From Slackia faecicanis (GTDB lineage Bacteria; Actinomycetota; Coriobacteriia; Coriobacteriales; Eggerthellaceae): DNA of 64,000 nt. Below are positions 60,537 to 64,000 of the stretch, in pieces. The stretch is taken from assembly GCF_003725295.1 (NCBI RefSeq), contig NZ_QICB01000004.1:1-64000 (forward strand), given 5' to 3'. How positions within the stretch are numbered: the first letter of the stretch is position 1; each line of letters begins with the position of its first letter. The translations under genes and the position numbers were made by a program. Under the pieces are notes generated by a model. That model ran no database searches. It saw nothing but the letters and a program-made list of their open reading frames with translations, and was not told the origin of the DNA.

Positions 60537-62294
60537 ATGCTTGCCAGCGAAACCGAGAAACTCTACCCCGCTGCAAAAACCTTGGTGCGCGATAAGGTTG
60601 CCAGCCGCATCCACGCGAAAGACCACACCCTGTACGCGTTCGAAGAGGGCGCGTGCGATTGCGCCGCCGACTTCATGGGCTGGGCCGATCTGGCCACCAA
60701 CCCGCCGTATCCGTGCGAGCAGATCCAGGCCTTCGCGAAAAAGGCCATCGCCGACGGCATCGAAACCGTGCTTCTCATCGGCCAGGGCGGTTCCACCCAG
60801 GCCCCGATGACCATCACCAAATACAACAAGATCGACCGCAACGCCGTGGATTTCAAGGTGCTCGACTCCGTGTCGCCCGTGCGCGTGCGCACCATCCTGA
60901 CCGGCATCGACCTTGAAAAGACGCTCGTGCTGGTGTCCAGCAAGTCGGGAGGCACCATCGAAATGCGCAGCGTGCTTGACGCCGTGGTGGACCACTTCGC
61001 CGAAACCATGCCCGCCGAGCAGATCCCATCGCATCTGGTGGCGATCACCGACCCGGGCAGCGGCCTTGAGGCCCGCGCGCTTGACGAGCATTGGCGCGCC
61101 TGCTTCCCGGGCGAGCCCACCGTGGGCGGCCGCTTCAGCGCGCTGTCCGTGTTCGGCCTGGTTCCCGCCGCGCTGGCAGGCATCGACCTGGCCGATTTCC
61201 TGGGCCATGCCAAAGAGGCCGAGCAGGCCTGCAGCGAAGACGCCGTGGACAACCCGGCCATCGCGCTGGCGTCGTTCCTGTTCGACAACTACCTGGCGGG
61301 CCGCGACAAGTTCTGCTTCTTCACGCCGAAGCGCGGCCGCGTTCTGGGCCTGTGGATCGAGCAGCTGGTGGCCGAAAGCCTGGGCAAAAACGGCCTGGGC
61401 ATCCTGCCGAACATCGAAATCGACACGCTGCTTCTGGCCGAAGACCCCAAAGACCGCTGCGTGATCACGTATTCCACCAAGACCGACCTGTGGGACGAGC
61501 GCAAGAACTTCGACCTCAGCCTGGCCTACCTGGACGACGCTATTCCGCGGCTTTCCTTCCGCATCGAAAGCGCGGCCGAGCTGGCCGAGCATTTCGTCAT
61601 GTGGGAATACGCCGTGGCCATGTGCGGCTATCTGCTGAAGGTGTGCCCGTTCGACCAGCCCGACGTGGCGTCCACCAAGGCCGCCGCGCTGCAGATCCTG
61701 GCACAGGGCCAGCCCGAGCCCGATTTCGAAGAATCGTTCATCGGCCGCGTGCATATGGGCGAGGCCGAGGTCACCATGGCCCCGTGCGTCAAGGCCGACA
61801 CGATCAAAGGCGCGCTGTACAACCTGTTCTCTTCCGTGCAGCCAGGCGATTATTTCGCGCTCAACGCGTTTCTGCCGTTCGACGGCGAAGGCCGCCGCGA
61901 AGCGCTCGAAGTGATCCGCCACGGCGTGGCCGACAAGCTGGGCGTGGCGTCATGCCTGGAAATCGGCCCGCGCTATCTGCATTCCACCGGCCAGCTGCAC
62001 AAGGGAGGCCCCAACAAGGGCGTGTTCCTGATCATCTCGGCCGACGAGCTCAAAGACATTCCGCTGAGCAACGTCGAGGCCGAAAGCCTGGGCGCGCTGG
62101 CCAAGGCGCAAGCCGCAGCCGACCTGTCCATCCTGATCGAACGCGGCCGCCGCTGCATGCATCTGCACCTGCCCGACAACTCGGGCGTCACCATTCGCGC
62201 CCTGGGCGATGCCGTGATGCGCGTGCTCTACCGCATCGACGCCGAACGCGCCGCAGAGGCCCAGGAAGCCGCTGACGAAGCGCCCGAGGAATAG
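60537..62294 (+). CDS. pgi: Glucose-6-phosphate isomerase
   Basis: The 585-residue protein has the SIS-fold isomerase features: LLIGQGGSTQAPMT in place of the usual GGSSLGP, LVSSKSGGTIEMRS, LVAITDPGSGLEARA, and the C-terminal STGQLHKGGPNKGVFL with the catalytic region. It resembles the isomerase half of actinobacterial transaldolase/isomerase fusions rather than E. coli Pgi. I chose the ATG at 60537, preceded by GAGAAAGAGAAAG. It interconverts glucose-6-phosphate and fructose-6-phosphate. It is monocistronic with a terminator after it. Confidence 0.88.
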   Translation: MLASETEKLYPAAKTLVRDKVASRIHAKDHTLYAFEEGACDCAADFMGWADLATNPPYPCEQIQAFAKKAIADGIETVLLIGQGGSTQAPMTITKYNKIDRNAVDFKVLDSVSPVRVRTILTGIDLEKTLVLVSSKSGGTIEMRSVLDAVVDHFAETMPAEQIPSHLVAITDPGSGLEARALDEHWRACFPGEPTVGGRFSALSVFGLVPAALAGIDLADFLGHAKEAEQACSEDAVDNPAIALASFLFDNYLAGRDKFCFFTPKRGRVLGLWIEQLVAESLGKNGLGILPNIEIDTLLLAEDPKDRCVITYSTKTDLWDERKNFDLSLAYLDDAIPRLSFRIESAAELAEHFVMWEYAVAMCGYLLKVCPFDQPDVASTKAAALQILAQGQPEPDFEESFIGRVHMGEAEVTMAPCVKADTIKGALYNLFSSVQPGDYFALNAFLPFDGEGRREALEVIRHGVADKLGVASCLEIGPRYLHSTGQLHKGGPNKGVFLIISADELKDIPLSNVEAESLGALAKAQAAADLSILIERGRRCMHLHLPDNSGVTIRALGDAVMRVLYRIDAERAAEAQEAADEAPEE

Positions 62295-62330
62295 GGCGCG
62301 CGCACAGCAGCGAAGCCCTTCATATGCCCG

Positions 62331-62365
62331 AGAGGCGGCCGGACGCAGGTCCTGCCGCCTCTTTT
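62331..62365 (+). terminator. Rho-independent terminator of pgi
   Basis: A perfect 9-bp stem (AGAGGCGGC and complement) with a 14-base loop followed by TTTT, 36 bases after the pgi stop codon. Confidence 0.85.
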
Positions 62366-62392
62366 CGTTGCGCGCCGAACCCTTGCGCCCAG

Positions 62393-62836
62393 CTAGCCCT
62401 CCACGTCGTAGAACACGCCTTTGGAGCGGCCGTATTCTTCGAAGAACTCCGTGGCCGAACATGCGGGAATCTTCGACGCCGAAAACCCGCGCACGTCGCG
62501 CGTCAGAATGTAGTCGGCCTTGATCTTTTCGGCAGCGACCGACACCAGGCAGTCCTCGAAATCGGGCCATTCCAGCGAAGCCGCCCTGGCGATATCGGCG
62601 CCGTCTATCGAGCAGACGTTCAGATATTCCATGCTCTTCGAAAACATGCGTTGCACCGCTTCCGACCCGAGGGGCTTCTTCAGGACATAGAAGACATCGG
62701 TGTAGGATTTCGCGGACGTCCACAGCTCCGCATCGCCGAACAGGCGCATCAGCATGAGGCGCTCGCAATCGGCGAAAAAGAGCTGACGGCGGCCGAAAAG
62801 ATCGATCAGCGCGTTCGTATCAAGCAAGAGCCTCAT
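62393..62836 (-). CDS. PIN-domain toxin (VapC-like RNase)
   Basis: The 147-residue protein has the PIN-domain N-terminus LLLDTNALIDLF with the first catalytic Asp, a mid Ser/Thr-Asp (KSYTDVFYVL), and the later acidic residues in DFEDCLVSVAAEK and YILTRDVRGF. PIN toxins cleave RNA, often tRNA. The gene overlaps the end of the RelB/DinJ-like antitoxin gene by 17 bases, confirming a toxin-antitoxin pair, though a PIN toxin with a RelB/DinJ antitoxin is a less common combination than VapBC. Confidence 0.88.
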   Translation of the reverse strand: MRLLLDTNALIDLFGRRQLFFADCERLMLMRLFGDAELWTSAKSYTDVFYVLKKPLGSEAVQRMFSKSMEYLNVCSIDGADIARAASLEWPDFEDCLVSVAAEKIKADYILTRDVRGFSASKIPACSATEFFEEYGRSKGVFYDVEG

Positions 62837-63152
62837 AATCGGCGCGCCTCCCTTCCTCCAACAGCTCCTTATAAGAGCAGCCCTGCCAGAACGATTCGGG
62901 AACTTCGCACGTCATGGAATCGAGCGCTACCCGCAGCGCATCGCGTTGTGCAGGCGTAGGCGTTTTCACCGACCGGCCGCCCGAAGGATCGGCCTCGTCG
63001 TGCGCATGCGCGCACGGCAGCGCGCCCGTTTCAAGCACGTACGAATACGCCGCGTTCACGAGCTGGGTGGGCGTGGCCCCGATCGAGCGCAGCACCCGGG
63101 CCCCATGTTCTTTCACCTCGACAGGAACCCGCGCCGTGACCACCGCATCCAT
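62820..63152 (-). CDS. RelB/DinJ-family antitoxin
   Basis: The roughly 110-residue protein begins DAVVTARVPVEVKEHGARVL, the ribbon-helix-helix start of RelB/DinJ antitoxins, followed by ATPTQLVNAAYSYVLETGAL and an acidic, flexible C-terminus that would bind the toxin. The ATG at 63152 has AAGGGGGG upstream; an ATG at 63167 is possible. A perfect palindrome at 63172-63196 just upstream is the likely autoregulatory operator. Confidence 0.85.
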   Translation of the reverse strand: MDAVVTARVPVEVKEHGARVLRSIGATPTQLVNAAYSYVLETGALPCAHAHDEADPSGGRSVKTPTPAQRDALRVALDSMTCEVPESFWQGCSYKELLEEGRRADYEALA

Positions 63153-63171
63153 GGCTCCCCCCTTCATCGGC

Positions 63172-63196
63172 CTATTGTAATACCGTATTACAATAG
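63172..63196. promoter_or_regulatory. Palindromic operator of the toxin-antitoxin pair
   Basis: CTATTGTAATAC, one base, GTATTACAATAG: a perfect 12-bp inverted repeat 20 bases upstream of the antitoxin start, in AT-rich DNA. This is the expected place and form for a ribbon-helix-helix antitoxin binding site. Confidence 0.8.
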
Positions 63197-63300
63197 TATT
63201 TCAGAGCGGCCCCGAAAACGCAACGATGCGCACGCTCCGCCGACCGAAAAGCTCGCGAAGCCGTCGCGCATGTCGCCGGACGTTCGCCCTAAAAACGCAA

Positions 63301-63331
63301 AAGCGGGCGAAGGGGAATCCTTCGCCCGCTT
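63301..63331. terminator. Hairpin terminator
   Basis: A perfect 13-bp stem (AAGCGGGCGAAGG and complement) with GGAAT loop. A tract on the left gives a T tract for the minus-strand symporter transcript ending at 63361. Confidence 0.85.
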
Positions 63332-63360
63332 AGAGCTGCCGCACGCGAACGCGGTTCGCG

Positions 63361-64000
63361 CTATTTCTCCGGGAAGAACACCTGGAGCATTTTCTTGTCG
63401 CCGGGCTTGCCCAGATACGAACCGACCACCATGAGAACGAGCGCCACCGTGATGCCGATCACGATCTGATGCAGGCCGAACAGCTTGAAGCCGATCGCCA
63501 TGGTGAGGCAGTAGGTCAGCGTGCCGCCCACCATGGACGCGATCGCGCCCGTCTTGTTCGCACGCTTCCAGAACAGAGCGCCCACGAACACCCAGCAGAA
63601 CGCCGTCTCAAGGCCGCCGAACGCGAACATGTTGATCTTCCAGATCACGTCGGGCGGGGTGACGGCCAGCACGAACACGATCACGCCGATGCCGAACGTG
63701 GCGATCTGGCTGAAGCGGGAGACGTGCGCGTCCTTCACTTCGACGCCCTTTTCCTCGGCGCGATGCAGCCACAGGTCTTTGACGATCGCGGAAGAGGAAG
63801 CGATCAGCAGCGACGAAACCGTCGAGATGGACGCGGCGATCGGGCCGACGATCGCGATACCCGCAAGCCACGGGGGCAGTGTCTGGGCGATGGCGATCGG
63901 AATGATGTTGTCGACGCTTCCGCCGTATGCGGCCAGGTCGTCGGTCAGCACGCCCGCAGACAGCGTGCCCAGCGCGGTGATGCCGATCATCATGGCGCCG
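63361..64000 (-). CDS. Sodium:solute symporter (PanF-like), 3' end only
   Basis: The visible 210 or more C-terminal residues are hydrophobic with about five helices and the SSS-family stretch IVGPIAASISTVSSLLIASS SAIVKDL (split here), followed by KINMFAFGGLETAFCWVFVG. This is closest to sodium/pantothenate symporters of the PanF group. The gene runs off the right edge, so its start and N-terminal half are not seen. Pantothenate is the likeliest substrate, but other solutes are possible. Confidence 0.85.
   Translation of the reverse strand, partial: GAMMIGITALGTLSAGVLTDDLAAYGGSVDNIIPIAIAQTLPPWLAGIAIVGPIAASISTVSSLLIASSSAIVKDLWLHRAEEKGVEVKDAHVSRFSQIATFGIGVIVFVLAVTPPDVIWKINMFAFGGLETAFCWVFVGALFWKRANKTGAIASMVGGTLTYCLTMAIGFKLFGLHQIVIGITVALVLMVVGSYLGKPGDKKMLQVFFPEK

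Overview
The window looks like chromosomal DNA of an anaerobic Coriobacteriia member, most likely family Eggerthellaceae. This is an inference from gene content, not from a marker gene. The DNA is GC-rich. It carries many exported molybdopterin, flavin and Fe-S redox enzymes, four LuxR-type regulators with multispanning membrane domains (a hallmark of Eggerthella and relatives), a tungsten/molybdenum AOR-family enzyme, nickel-hydrogenase maturation genes and a Gram-positive sortase pilus locus. A perfect 16-bp ParB site (parS) at 60325-60340 suggests the replication origin is not very distant.

Layout. 1-4092: Tat-exported flavoprotein reductase with a divergent membrane LuxR regulator and, behind it, the decayed tail of a toxin-antitoxin gene. 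4242-15855 (minus): pilus operon of a 2629-residue GLUG-repeat adhesin, LPETG major pilin, class C sortase and a Pro/Asp-rich minor pilin; the adhesin carries a G9 tract near its 5' end. 16040-18523: tyrosine phosphatase and a second LuxR. 19005-21868: tri-heme cytochrome/sulfite-oxidase-fold fusion plus a heme-free partner. 22489-23528: HTH antitoxin and zeta-type toxin. 23669-28041 (minus): a second copy of the heme/Moco pair, here followed by an Fe-S protein and an NrfD-type membrane subunit, with a third LuxR divergent at 28275. 29929-36739: HtpG under promoter plus CIRCE, YaaA, an orphan C5 DNA methyltransferase and a Na/Pi symporter. 37120-43412: SDR dehydrogenase, then a DMSO-reductase-family operon (Fe-S protein, TorD-like chaperone, catalytic subunit, ferredoxin subunit, NrfD). 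43683-45797: AOR-family oxidoreductase. 46078-51599: MazG, an IscU-like protein with Cys-rich tail, an internally repeated protein of unknown function, a frameshifted fourth LuxR, a ferredoxin and an HxlR regulator. 51714-60215: nickel/hydrogenase maturation block (NikR, HypF, HypC, HypD, HypE) split between hypD and hypE by an AAA ATPase gene preceded by four operator-like palindromes. 60537-64000: glucose-6-phosphate isomerase, a PIN/RelB-like toxin-antitoxin pair and the 3' end of a sodium:solute symporter.

How it fits together. Most of the window builds anaerobic respiratory chains at the cell envelope. Electrons would pass from the quinone pool through NrfD-type membrane proteins and four-cluster ferredoxin subunits to exported Moco enzymes, or to soluble flavoprotein reductases. 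Individual modules are paired with a divergent membrane LuxR regulator that may sense the substrate. The Hyp/NikR block supplies [NiFe] hydrogenase maturation, a likely electron source. The most unusual element is the twice-repeated pair of tri-heme cytochrome/sulfite-oxidase-fold fusion plus short sulfite-oxidase-fold partner.
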